A stretch of DNA of 64,000 nt from Brachypterus glaber. Taxonomy: Eukaryota; Arthropoda; Insecta; Coleoptera; Kateretidae. This document shows, in pieces, positions 52,621 through 64,000 of this stretch. The notes beneath the pieces were generated by a model that was not told where the DNA came from, searched no databases, and saw only the letters and a list, made by a program, of their open reading frames with translations. Positions within the stretch are counted from its first letter, which is position 1; every line of letters begins with the position of its first letter. Made by a program: the position numbers and the translations under genes. Location of the stretch: assembly GCA_958510825.1 (NCBI GenBank), contig OY294046.1, positions 8,816,049-8,880,048 of the forward strand, read 5' to 3'.

Positions 52621-53829
52621 AACTCAGTTATGACTCATCAAAGTTGAAAATAAACACAAAAACATAGGCTTACGAAATAATTTTGCCGAATTATGAGGGA
52701 AATGTTTATAAAGGTCACTAAATCGAAACATTTGACGACTAATTTGTTACACAAAACAATACTGACTATACATATTAACTATAAATATGTATATATATCG
52801 GTGTTTTTCGAAGAAAAAACCGATATTCGATTTTTATCTTTTAAGAATACGAAAGTTTTTAATTTTTATTTATGGATAACTTTTTTCCCACCTAAATCGT
52901 TTAAATGGAATCATTAAAAAAAATCAAGATAAAAAGAAATAAAAATGTAAATATTTAAAATCTCTCGTCAACGCTAGAATCGACTCGGCGCACAATGTTG
53001 CCAACGGGGAAAAAAGTGTCCATAAATAGGCAAATTAAATTTACAAATAAGAATCAAAAACCATTCAAAGTTATTCATTATACTTTTCTACATTATAAAA
53101 AGTCATTAATTTTATTTGCAATAAATCTGGGAATATGCGCCAATGCAATATTCATGCCGATGCATAACGGTTGATCAAAAACCCATTTTGACATGCTAAC
53201 ACAAAAACCATCCTAATTTCCAAATAAACTAATATTTTTGCTTAAAATTTGGAATAAGCATAGCAAGTATATGTTTAAAGATATATTTATTAATATATAC
53301 CAAAAAACATTTTTTACGTAAAATTCTAGCGATAATTTTGAGGCCCTTTTTTCTACGTGTCGATGACACATAAAATTTGAGAATAGTTTTTTTAGTCCAT
53401 CGTTGTCCATCAGATATATACGTAAAACTATTCTTAAATATGTAATAGTAATACTGTATAAATATAAGAGTGCCCATTTTGGCCCATTGCAAGATATAAG
53501 CATTTCTTTTGCGATATTTTTTGACGTTTTTGACATTTTTAAAAATATCATATCAAAAATTTCCAGCTTGGGTACGCATTTCTTAAAAACTTTTTGGGAA
53601 GCTAAAATTTGGTATGCAGGTAGTTCTTACCCTAAATAAGAGAAATATAATAATTTTGACCCTAACCTGACCCCCCCCTGAGTTATGTTATACTCCCATT
53701 TTAGTTAAATCCTGATCTACAATTTGGTAACCATAAGGCCGAAAAACTAATAATTTTGCAGTTTTTACAAAACTAGTAGTATACCAAAGTTACCGCCAAG
53801 GGGGGGGTCCCTACCAAAAAAAAATTAAC
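52621..53829. other. AT-rich, no gene recognised
   Basis: Small frames on both strands around 53213-53640 lack codon bias or motifs. No terminal repeats or target duplications were identified. Confidence 0.4.
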
Positions 53830-54126
53830 ACATCCTTATTATTCACACTTCATAAGTTACTGGTTCATGGGGCAGATATAATGGAAAGCTTACCACTTCC
53901 GGTAGGGTATTTTTCGGAGGAGTCGCAAGAAGCCAATCATAAGATTGTAAGGCACGCTCGATTGACCCACTCCAGAAAAAATTCCTCCGATAACCAGAGA
54001 GAAGACCTTTTTGTACACCTTCTTGCTAGCTCGGATCCAGTTATAGTATCCCATAACAAGAGGCGATACAAAAAAAGAGAATGGCTTGTTAATAAGTCAG
54101 ATTTTAATTTACTAGCTAATAAATAA
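53830..54126 (+). pseudogene. C-terminal fragment of a transposon-associated protein
   Basis: The frame reads LHKLLVHGADIMES, LPLPVGYFSEESQEANHK, HTHSRKNS-like text, then DLFVHLLASSDPVIV and a basic tail, ending at TAA 54124-54126. From memory, the pattern VHGxxII...LPIGQxSEEAQEA followed by LLxxSDPxI occurs in many uncharacterised arthropod proteins that appear to belong to a mobile element. Neither an upstream exon nor a start other than the internal ATG at 53881 is visible, so this is a partial copy. Confidence 0.5.
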
Positions 54127-56299
54127 GGATAAGCCCTGCGTAGGAGGTACGGTCTATAAGTTTCCGGCCCGTTTTACATAAAGAGTACCTTTTTTATGTA
54201 TTTTTAATTAGAATGATATTTTATTGAAAAAATGGCAAAAATCTACACATAAAAAGTTTGGGCCAAAAGAGTGACAAATCCCCCCCCCCTTTTTGCACGA
54301 CCCTGGTAAAAATTATTAAATAAATGTTACATAAAATGATAACCTTTATGAATGTTAAGGCATGTGCAAAAATTTGTTACTGTGGTTCATAGGGTTCCAG
54401 AGATATTAAATAAAATTACTTTTCACATGTACCCTTAGTAGGGTCCTAGCTCCCTTAGGGCTTATTTCCGGGCCAACCTTTATAGGAACTTTTTGTCTTA
54501 TTTTCGCATGGGGAATCTACCATTTTTGTTGAATTCACCAATTCTGAATCAGCCTATATACGTCGGCCGTGCAAAAAATAGTGTATACCTCGGGAGTAAA
54601 AACTCAAAATTGTGACTAAACTATTTTTTTATGTATATTAAAGAGTTTTTACTCAATTTTAGTAATAAAATAATTTTGGACACTTTTTTTTCATTTGGCG
54701 ACATAGTGCGGCGCCTATGCGAGCACTGGAAATTCGCCGATGACTGTTTATTATATAGGTTAATTGTTGTATATTTATTTTCTAATGAGTAAATATTTTT
54801 TATGGCTTTATTTTGTAATTTGTAATTATTTTTTATGTCTTTATTACTCTTAAATTTGTTTTAGATTCGGATGAAACAATATTTAGGTATTGCAAGTGAG
54901 ATTGAATTAAAGAGTAGCAAATGGAGATTTCTCCATTTAGAATAGACAGGGACAAAAGTTCTACCCAAAAAGGATAGAAGTAATATCACCAACATAAAGA
55001 AAAAAAATCTTCTAGGTTTTATGTTGGCTGCACTGTCAGTAACTCCATTTTCTTTAGCCACTGTCATTGTGAGAGCTGCGTTTGATATTGTTTTGATTTC
55101 AGTTTTTTGTGTGTTTTAGTAAATATTGTGTTTTTATTGCCTATTATAGTACTTTTACGAGTTTTGATATTTAAATATTGTTTACCAAAGGTAAGTTCTT
55201 TCTTTATACCTTAGATTTAAAGCCTAGGCGAAATTCGTTTGGACTTTTGCAAACCTTGTAAAAACATCTTGGCATTTTGGTAGCTATAACAGAAATAACG
55301 CTCGCCATAAAATTAATTTCTTGAAATGTAGAAACTGGTAACGATAATAAAATTTATAATAATAATATATAGTTAATAATAAATATGATAAACAATTAAA
55401 TAAATTCATATTTATCTTTTCATATTTGAGGTTATGTTTTGTAAATAAATAAACAGATTAAGCAACCAACCTAAGAACAATTAATAGGATTTATATTTCA
55501 TTTTTTATTTTACTATTATATCATCAGTTTTATTTCTTAGCAAAAAATATTCATTTCTTTAGCTTTATTTACAAAAATCAACGGTAATTGTTGATAAAAA
55601 TTGAAAAAAAAGCATTATTTATTTTAATTTATTTAAGTTGGTAGTGGCGTGCCATGCACAAATGAGATAGAGATAGGGTAGACGTCTTCTGTTTCATAAT
55701 TCTAGTTGTACAGAGCTCTATTGATCTTAGATAGGTTTTTGGTATTGTAATTTAACTTACCTAGCGGATTAACAACCAATACTGTATACATAATATTTTT
55801 ACCTTCCCTTTTATAATTATAAGAATGTAACTAAATATATAGATTAAAATATTTAAATAGTAGATATTTATTTGTGACAATAGTAGGTACTTTATAATGC
55901 CTAATTTAAATTAGATTAACAAAATTCGTTATCTATCTACAGTATGTTTCGTTTAAATTTGACACACCTCCCTAAAAAAAAAATTTAGACGGTCGATCTC
56001 GAAAAAAAAGTATATTCTTTCGGTAGTGACTACCTAAGAAGAACTCGGGAGTTAGCGAGCTGTTCATACGTTCATGAACGTAGCATAAATTTAATACTGC
56101 TTAGAACTTCTAAATTAAAAGCGACCGCAAGCGGCTGTCGGACAGCTGTCCCCACTGCGCCCGCCAGTGTATCTATAAAAAAAATGTTAAAAAAGATGAC
56201 AAAAGATGACTAATAGCTCGCAAGTCCCCGGCCTGTGGTATAGTTAAATTAAAGTCGCAAGCAAGTTGCAAAACAACTTTACAAAATAAGGGAACTATA
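54127..56299. other. Repeat fragments, no host gene
   Basis: 54180-54560 is a fragment of the 6756-7488/30480-32110 mariner family and includes the unoccupied relative of the 31265-31990 site. 54930-55735 is the inverse relative of 10262-10660 (GACAGGGACAAAAGTTCTAC, GATAGAGATAGGGTAGACG). 55740-56290 has nothing recognisable. Confidence 0.4.
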
Positions 56300-57157
56300 C
56301 AGTGCGTGCATTAAGTCTGGAATCACCCGATTAACTTTTTAGTTACAAGTAAAACACAAAAACTCTCGGATAGGTCGATTTTTATTTTTAATTTTGCAAA
56401 TTATGGTGTAATAAAAGTTATTAAAATTTGCACCCACTTGCACCCTCACCCCCCAACTTTTTTTTTCAAATAGCAACCTACCCCTTGTGACACTTCGTTG
56501 GAAAGGTAATTTAATAAGCTTTCCAACGGTGTATAATAAAGCCTAATTTGGTAAAGGGCTAATGATAAAATGCACAATTTAGTTTATTATATATAAAAAA
56601 GACAGGTAAAGTATAACTTTAGTTCACTATAAATGTTTAAATTGATGTCCTTCAGCTCTTTGACAGTGACCAGTAAAAAAAACGGGATTAAAATCGATTA
56701 AATAGTAAACATAAAATTGGTCAATAAAAAGAAAAAAAATTGCATTTTTCAACAGGGTATAAAATATTACAATAAGTTTAAAACAACCTTATTTAGATTC
56801 TCAGGAAGGTGCCAAGTAGGAAATAGGGCAACAATTACCATATTATGCGTAATATTTCACACAAACAATGTTTAAATAAAACATGGGTTTTTTCATAGAC
56901 CCTTTAAAAAATTAGGCTTTATCATACACTGTTGGAAAGCTTATTAAATTACCTTTCCAATGATGTATCACAAGGGGTAGGTTGCTATTTGAAAAAAAAA
57001 GTTGGGGGTGAGGGTGCAAGGGGGTGCCAATTTTGATAACTTTTTTTAGACCAAAATTTGCAGAATTAAAAATATAAATCGACCTGACTGAGGATTTTTG
57101 TATTTTACTTGTAACTAAAAAGTTATTCGGGTGATTCCAGACTTAATGCACGCACTG
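56300..57157. mobile_element. 858-bp long-TIR mariner-type MITE, TA target
   Basis: CAGTGCGTGCATTAAGTCTG and complement are flanked by TA (56298-56299 and 57158-57159). Arms of roughly 280 bases include GCTTTCCAACGGTGTATAAT and its complement. No transposase. Confidence 0.85.
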
Positions 57158-57159
57158 TA

Positions 57160-58015
57160 TAACTATATAACGCGTTATATAGAAGTTACCTTATTTTGAG
57201 TCCTACCCTGTCACTAAAAACCGAATTTATCTCTCAAAAATGTTAAAACAATGTATATATTATTTTGTCTGGATACCCTGTATATCCGATAAAAAAAATA
57301 TAGTTGTTTTTATGTGAGGACATATTGGGCTTCACGCACAATGTTTGAAGACAATGAAAAACATTTTTTGTGCCTGTAATTAGACCTAAAATCAAGCAAT
57401 GTAGTGAATTTTCAAACTTTAAAGGGCACAGCTCCGCCATTTTGAAAGAAAAATTTAGATTTTTTTTGAGGTTAGCAATTTACTATCCCTTTATACCATT
57501 TCGTGTTAAAAAGATTTAAATAAAAAATCCTTGGGCCTTAAAAAAAATAAAAAAGCTAAGCAAACATATTTTTCGAAAAATAGCTGTGAGCGACCTCTAG
57601 ATTTTTTCAAAAATTTTGAAAAAAATTAGGGATGAAACTCTTACCCCAATAAATAAATTTAAGGGGTGAGACCTCCAAACTTTTTAATTTGAAATTTTTT
57701 TGGGTCACATATATACTAATATACTAATTTTTGATTGAATAAAAAACGGCTACACCTACTATTTTGTTCTCAACGAACATGTAATTCTGAAAGCATTAGA
57801 AACAATATCCCCTTGTCAGTTATGGGGTGTTCGATTTTTTCATCTCCGTAAGCTTAAAGCCCACCGTGCAGGGCCAAGTCCCAAATCAGTTTTTCTTAAT
57901 TAAAAAAAAAATGGTAATTTTGTGGTCTTGTCAAGTCGCTCCTGGGACACACTGTATAATATACGGTATATAGTGTTATATATACCGTATACGGTATACC
58001 GGTAACTATAGTTTC
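57160..58015. other. Non-coding
   Basis: It contains ACCCTGTATA-type mariner ends near 57275 and a TATACCGTATACGGTATACC palindromic patch at 57960-58000. No gene was seen. Confidence 0.4.
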
Positions 58016-60380
58016 GAATTGTACAAAATTTTCAAAAATCGTCAATGACAAAAAAATTCTTGGAAACAAAGGACCCCGCACATTTAGTGAGGAAAATGTC
58101 TTTCCGCGGATTTCGCTGAAAATTTGGTATGTCGTAGAACTTAGTTTCTGAACAAAACTGGCACTGTCGCAACCTTAGCCTATGATCAGTTTTGGTGCAA
58201 TAACCGTTTAAGTCCTTTCCTTGCATTTCATGAATTAATTGACTGTATCTCGGAAACAACTAGCATTGGAGAAAAAGAAAATTCTGCAACTTATGGTTTT
58301 TAGGGGTGTGAATTTCTTAGCTATAATAATCCTATGTACAGGGTGTCTAATAATGTGGAATTCCCAAAATAGTGCAAAAGTATCCTATTCGGGCATGACG
58401 GATACAATTTGTCGATGACGTTTTTTCACTTTTCTCGACATTTTAGGTAATTTTGAGTCGAAATCTGCAAAAAAAAATCGTCTGTCCGTATGTTAGTATG
58501 TACGTAAGCACATAACCTCCATTTCTGGATTAGCTAACGACAAGCGGCTCTTTTTATTTTGTATTTTACGTATAGGAGAAGATCCAGCTTATTTTTTGTA
58601 ATAATCAAAGTGGGGTTTATTGGTCCAAACGTGGTGAAACCTCTATTTTTTGTGTTTTTCGCAATAACTTTTGAACGCTTTGACCTAGAGATTTAAAATT
58701 TAGTACGAATGTGAATGTACTTAATACCTACACTTCTACCAAATATAATGTATCTAATACAAAGCGTTTAAAAGTTATCGTGAATAAATTTAAAAAAAAA
58801 ACCATAGGTTTGGCTTTATTTTAACCATCTTAACACACTTTCATTTTCACTCAAAATGCAGAATTTCTTAAGTATAACGTCACTCATTAAATAAAAACGA
58901 AATATAATTTATTGTATACAGAGTGTTCTAATTACATATTCCCTCTGTTTTATTTTATATTAAACCTTCGTGTTTTTACTAGAAAATTACATTATTCTGC
59001 CCTATACCAAACTTATATAACACAACTCTACAAAATAGGCTCAACTTTTTGCTCTGGGAAACGGAAAGTTGGACCTTATAGAGTTTTTTCTCCTGAGTCC
59101 GAATCTGCTTTCAGAATTTTTCCATCACGTCACAATTTTGCGCAAAAGTCGTTTATAAACCAAATATGCGCTAAATTCGTCATTTTGGAAAGGCTATATT
59201 TTTGTTATACTGGCAGCTTTTTACATAACCATCAAATCAATTTATAGCTTCAACCTTAAACTATGCTTACATAAAATAAAAATATGAAAACTTTTAAAAT
59301 ATAATGAAATCTATATACACGGTGTATTTGAACCTAGCGTAGGAAATTTTAACAGGTGATTCTACATGATAAAATATGACAAAAAGTTCCTATAAATATA
59401 TGTCTAAAAATGCGTTATAATGGAGCTACGCTCCTTTGAAAGTGGCTAAAAAAATCGGTTTTTATTTAATAACTCAGGAACCCTTAGAGATATATCAACA
59501 AGGTTTTGCACGTCAACTAATCCTACCAAGGCCCGTTTTTATGTGTTATTGTCATGTAGTTATTTCAACCATGGTTGAAACCCCTGCAGGGGTGTGCGAA
59601 ACGGCTGGGGGGGGGCTTATCAGTTTTTTTTCCCAAACTTTTTTCTGTGTAACTTTTTTGCAATTTTATTTTTGAAATATGATTCCTCAGGTCAAAATAC
59701 ATAAAAAAGGTACTCTTGTTGTAATACTGTAGGATTAACCGTTTTCGAGAAAAGTTCATTTGAAGGTGAAATTTCACGGTTCGAGGACGAAAAATTAAAT
59801 ACTAAAATGTCGAAAACCAAAAACAAAAAACTGATAAGGCCCCCCCGTTTCGCACACCCCTGGTTTAAATAAGTACGTGAAAATGACATACAAAGATTGA
59901 CCTTATTAGGATTAATTCATGTGCAAAATCTCGTTAATATATATCAAAGGGTTCCTGAGTTATTAAATAAAAACCGATTTTTTTAGCCAATTTCAAAGGG
60001 GCGTAGCTCCCTTATGACGCATTTTTAGACATATGTTTATAGGAACTTTTTGTCATATTTTATCATGTAGAATCACCTGTTAAAATTTCCTACGCTATTT
60101 CAAATACACCCTGTATAACCCCTATAAAGCATAACTTGCAGCATTTTCTTTTTCTCCAATGCTAGTTGTTTCCGAGATACAGTCAATTAATTCATGAAAT
60201 GCAAGGAAAGGACTTAAACGGTTACGGCACCAAACCTGGTCATAGGCTAAGGTTGCGACTCTGCCAGTTTTGTTCAGGAACTAAGTTCTACAACATACCA
60301 AATTTTCAGCGAAATCCGGGGAACATTTTCCTCACTAAATGTGCGGGGTCCTTTGTTTCATGAAAAAATAAGCAATTTTT
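58016..60380. repeat. Large inverted pair enclosing a MITE
   Basis: 58030-58290 and 60135-60375 are inverse copies (CATTTAGTGAGGAAAATGTC, GTTTCTGAACAAAACTGGCA, TTTCCTTGCATTTCATGAAT, CTAGCATTGGAGAAAAAGAA). Short frames of 65-75 codons in both arms share MFPRYSQLIHEMQGKDLNGY but have no known relatives and follow from the repeat itself. The space between includes 58290-59317, which is AT-rich and unrecognised, and the 59318-60113 MITE. Confidence 0.6.
59318..60113. mobile_element. 796-bp long-TIR mariner-type MITE, TA target
   Basis: CACGGTGTATTTGAACCTAG and complement (CGCTATTTCAAATACACCCTG in part) are flanked by TA (59316-59317 and 60114-60115). This is the complete reference copy for the fragments at 1-509 and 7688-8160. 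Confidence 0.85.
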
Positions 60381-60962
60381 TTTATGTCCGTCTGCGAGAT
60401 TTTCAAACATACTAGCCCAATTAGCAAAAGGCTGACCCTAGGCTAGCCCCAGTATATCGTTTTGGGATATAGGGATGTCCTATGGCTATCCTAGGATATC
60501 CCTGGGCTATCCTAGGGCCAGCCAAGTGAGGAAGATTTGGCTAACCCAAAACTTCCCAGAAATAGCCCCTAAGGCACCGGCGGATTTAGGGGGGCCATGC
60601 CCCCTCCCCCGCGAGATATATTAGCATAGAAATACCTTCAAAATTATATTTTTGGTGAATGCGCAATTTTTTTCCTTATGGATGCCCCCCCTTAAAATGA
60701 AATAAATCCGCCCTAAAGTACCTATTTAAGACTGTTAACATGCATTTTAATTTACATGCATGTATGTATGGAACCCTCGGTATACTGATGCGTCTTATTA
60801 CTTGAAATGTATACTTTAAAATTACTTTAAACCTTAAAGTACTGATCATATCGAATCCATTTAAGATTTTTTTTCATTATGACATCCTGTTGTTTGCTGA
60901 ATTACAATGTATACATTATTTTGTGAATTTTAAGTTTGTTGATTATAATCACTAGATTATAG
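60381..60962. other. Non-coding with a possible small hAT-like MITE
   Basis: 60410-60560 is rich in CCTAGG and GGATATC palindromes. GGCGGATTTAGGGGG (about 60580) and complement TAAATCCGCC (about 60708) with loosely similar flanks (CTAAGGCACC, CTAAAGTACC) suggest an old hAT-type MITE. Confidence 0.35.
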
Positions 60963-62234
60963 CGAGTCGTGACGTCAAAATGCATAGCCGGGTACAATAA
61001 GTTAACAAATTCATATTAATTTTATAAAAATGTTTAATATGTTGCCAAACTACTACATTACCAAAGAAAATTATATAAATATTATGAAAATCCGGTAACG
61101 TTTTATTTAAGTAAAAGAAAATTAAAAATATTTCTGAAATTCTGAAAATTACGATTTAGTTGGGCTCTTTAATAATCCAAATTTAATTTTATAGTATTGT
61201 GGCATGGTGGCTGGGTAATACTTTTACCAAATAATAAAAAAATCTGCCTGGCCAATCGTTTTTTATTCACAATAAAAGGTCACGTGACGTTTTAAACTTG
61301 TGATTAAAACTAATTTTGTATTTTTTTACTTAGTGCTCCTCGTCTCCTTTATGGGTTTTTGTATTAATACATTGTATTAATTAATTCACATGTCTTAAAA
61401 TATTAGTTTTTCTTTCCCAGGTTAAGTCTTTTTTACAAAATGTGAAATGTAAAATATTGCCGTCGAACTCTAGTTCTGGATAATCTTCAATCAAAAAGTC
61501 CAAACGATTTAACCGTAGTAAGTAATGGTTTTACGTACATTTTATTAAGGGATTTAACAAATGAAATGAACGGTGACAAATGAATATTAAATTAGGTCCA
61601 ATAGGTATATTAAAAACGAAATGTTAGAACAAAAAAAGAAATTAATTTGCATTGCTAAGATAAGTCAAACGAAATGACTCAATTTACTTGCAATAAAAAC
61701 CTAGTTTTGATGTTGCGCATGATTCTAACCAATAAAATAACGTACATGGTACACGCTTGATCTTACATCTCACTTATTTCGTCGCACGCATATGGTAACA
61801 AGTTTAGAGCTTTAAGATCTCTGCAGAGTACACGTTTATAACGAGTTCAAATTCACCTTCCAGTCACCTCTTCACAAATTGAATAAAACACAAAAAGATT
61901 TCGTCGGTAGTTTGCTTTTTCTACAAACACTATGTTTTAGTTACGAATAGAAAAGAATTGGCAAGGCAGATTTTTTTAACTTGATAAAAGTAATACCCAG
62001 CCACCATGTTACAATACTATTAAATAAAATTTGGATTATTTAAAAGTCCATCTAAATCATAATTTTCGGATCCGTTATGTTTTTTTGAATTTTCTTTTAC
62101 TTAAATAAAAACGTCAGGGGATTTTCTCATTTATATGCTTTTCTTCGTAAATGTAGTAGTTTAATAGTTTATAAAACATTTTTTTAAATTATTATTAATT
62201 TGGTGTACCCTATGGATTTTGACGTCACGACTCG
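60963..62234. mobile_element. 1.27-kb inverted-repeat element with CGTGACGTCA ends (copy 1)
   Basis: CGAGTCGTGACGTCAAAATG and complement (TTTTGACGTCACGACTCG) bound it. Arms of about 290 bases (60963-61258 and 61955-62234) include GCATGGTGGCTGGGTAATAC and its complement. TGACGTCA is the CRE/ATF octamer, and GTCACGTGAC at about 61280 is an E-box-type palindrome. No reading frame of note; superfamily unknown. Confidence 0.65.
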
Positions 62235-62274
62235 GTAAAATCCGATCTCTAATAATTAGACACCGGATTTTAGG

Positions 62275-63012
62275 GAGTCGTGACGTCAAAATGCATAGCC
62301 GGGTACAATAAGTTAACAAATTCATATTAATTTTATAAAAATGTTTAATATGTTGCCAAACCACTACACTACCAAAGAAAATTACATGAATATTATGAAA
62401 ATCCCGTAACGTTTTATTTAAGTAAAAGAAAATAAAAAAAAATAACAATTCTGAAAATTAAGATTTAGTTGGGCTCTTTAATAATCCAAATTTAATTTTA
62501 TAGTGTTCTGGCATGGTGGCTGGTTATTACTTTTACCAAGTTAAAAAAAATCTGCCTGGCCAATCGCTTTTTATTCGCAATAAAAGGTCACGTGACGTTT
62601 ATAACTTGTGATTAAAATTAATTTTGTATTTTTTTACTTACTTTAAATATTAAATTGTCTTTGCTTCTCATCTCCTTTATGGCTTTTTGTAGTCACATGT
62701 CTTAAAACATTAGTCTTTTTTACAAAATGTGCAGTGTAAAATATTGCCGTCGAACTTCAGTTCTGGATAATCTTCAATCCACTATTTAACCGTAGTAAGT
62801 AATGGTTTTACGAACATTTTATCAAGGGATTTTACTAATGAAATGAACGGTGACAAATGAATATTAGATTAGGCTCAATAGGTATAATTAATGCGAAAAA
62901 GAACAAAATAAAAGAAATTAATTCGCATTGCTAAGTCGAATGAAATGAATCAATTTACTTGCAATAAAACCCTTGTTTCCACATGCGCGTTATCTAACCA
63001 ATAAAATAACGC
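62275..63012. mobile_element. CGTGACGTCA-ended element, copy 2, lacking its right arm
   Basis: It follows copy 1 after 40 bases, in the same orientation, and is collinear with 60963-61740 with small deletions, diverging after CCAATAAAATAACG. The 63013-63173 sequence beyond it has repeated GTCGTCT/AAAGTCATC motifs that resemble the CCCAGACAGCACA MITE family. Confidence 0.6.
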
Positions 63013-63173
63013 CCCATACAGCAATAAGTCGACTAAAAGCCGTCTAAAAGGTGACACAAATTATTAAAAGTCATCTTTTATCATAAGCGTAAAGTCGCCT
63101 AAAAGATTCCGAATAGACGTCTTATGTCCCAGAGTAAGTCGTCTCAAAGCTATGTCGTAAAGATGACTTTTCA

Positions 63174-63373
63174 NNNNNNNNNNNNNNNNNNNNNNNNNNN
63201 NNNNNNNNNNNNNNNNNNNNNNNNNNNNNNNNNNNNNNNNNNNNNNNNNNNNNNNNNNNNNNNNNNNNNNNNNNNNNNNNNNNNNNNNNNNNNNNNNNNN
63301 NNNNNNNNNNNNNNNNNNNNNNNNNNNNNNNNNNNNNNNNNNNNNNNNNNNNNNNNNNNNNNNNNNNNNNNNN
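63174..63373. other. Assembly gap (200 N)
   Basis: Exactly 200 unknown bases, probably a fixed-size placeholder. Frames running through it are meaningless. Confidence 0.98.
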
Positions 63374-64000
63374 TAGAAGTAAGAATTGATCTTTCATGTT
63401 CTTGAAGAATTTTAATCACATATATTTAATATTGTACTATACTACCAAATATCAAACATATTGACTTGCCATAATGTACTTCGTGTATCCGATAATGGTG
63501 AATAAAGTTATTTATTTATTTATTTATTATTCTCAAGTTAAGAAGCTATTCACGGCGGGTCCAAAACCGGTTTTATTAAAAATTTCACCTCCATCCAAAA
63601 CTTATTTCAATTCTTGTTAAGGGATCGAATACGAGTAGAATAAACCAAAAATTAAAAAAATCGTAGGAAGAAATTTTGAGTAATATCGATAAACGTCTGT
63701 TTTTGGATACTTTACAGCTGTTAAATTATTCTCTTGCCTTTTGAAGTACTGAAAATTAATTAAAACCCCTTGTATGTCATACTACTGGAAAGCTATTAAA
63801 ATGAACTTTCTTTTGATATATAACATAATAACAAAGAGCAACGCGGGTTGCCTACTCTAGACCTTTTAATAAGTTTTCATAAAAAAATAGTTATATTGCA
63901 AAACTTAACAGGTTGTTTTAAAAACAGAAATACTAAATTAAGAGGAGATTCTACACCGAAAAATGTAAAAAAAAGTTCCTATAAAGATTTGTCTGTAGAT
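63374..64000. other. Possible retrotransposon tail and a mariner-family end
   Basis: 63495-63530 reads GGTGAATAAAGTTATTTATT with further TTTA units, like the 3' tail of a non-LTR element on the + strand. 63935-64000 has GAGGAGATTCTACACCGAAA and AAAAGTTCCTATAAAG, the start of a mariner-type MITE that continues beyond the window. Confidence 0.4.

Noticed and set aside
52693..53639. Small frames of 74-112 codons on both strands
   Set aside because: AT-rich sequence, mutually overlapping, no motif or homology signal.
58032..60363. Frames starting MFPRYSQLIHEMQG in both inverted arms as a conserved gene
   Set aside because: Identity follows from the arms being inverted copies; there are no related proteins known to me, and the frames run off the repeat.
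63122..63419. Frames across the run of N
   Set aside because: Translation of unknown bases; meaningless.

Overview
The window looks like nuclear DNA of an insect, probably a beetle. It is AT-rich and intron-bearing, and most of it is transposable elements and their fragments. Only two host genes are recognisable. The first is an SLC22-type organic cation transporter on the + strand (visible exons 27445-35670, first exon not found). The second is a cathepsin B homologue on the - strand (42598-46720). Cathepsin B expansions are a beetle trait, but the species assignment is inference.

Layout. 1-27 kb is almost entirely mobile DNA. It holds long-inverted-repeat Tc1/mariner-type elements (including a Tc1-like element with a truncated transposase at 14136-16860), hAT, Harbinger-like and piggyBac-like MITEs with readable target duplications, two non-LTR retrotransposon fragments (10822-12278 and 24165-24943), and several near-perfect palindromes. 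27-38 kb is the transporter. Its extracellular-loop exon has been tandemly copied eleven times with its 3' splice site (27587-29621). Its last exon plus 3' UTR has been copied four more times downstream (35848-37968). 38-42 kb is a set of nested MITEs. 42.6-46.7 kb is the cathepsin B homologue; it has lost the catalytic Cys and His, the oxyanion Gln and most of the propeptide, so it is predicted to be a pseudoenzyme. 46.8-64 kb is again mobile DNA, including a full-length mariner-superfamily element with an open 355-codon transposase (49714-52229) and a duplicated element with CRE-like ends (60963-63012). A 200-base assembly gap lies at 63174-63373.

The two host genes show no functional link. 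Many insertions can be ordered in time because an empty target site or an unbroken relative survives in the same window. The points most worth attention are the exon/acceptor array of the transporter, the inactive cathepsin B, the perfect palindromes, and a short reading frame kept open in two copies of a repeat (3683-3811 and 6172-6264). No CRISPR array, rRNA gene or convincing functional tRNA gene was seen. All boundaries were read by eye; alignments and database searches were not possible.
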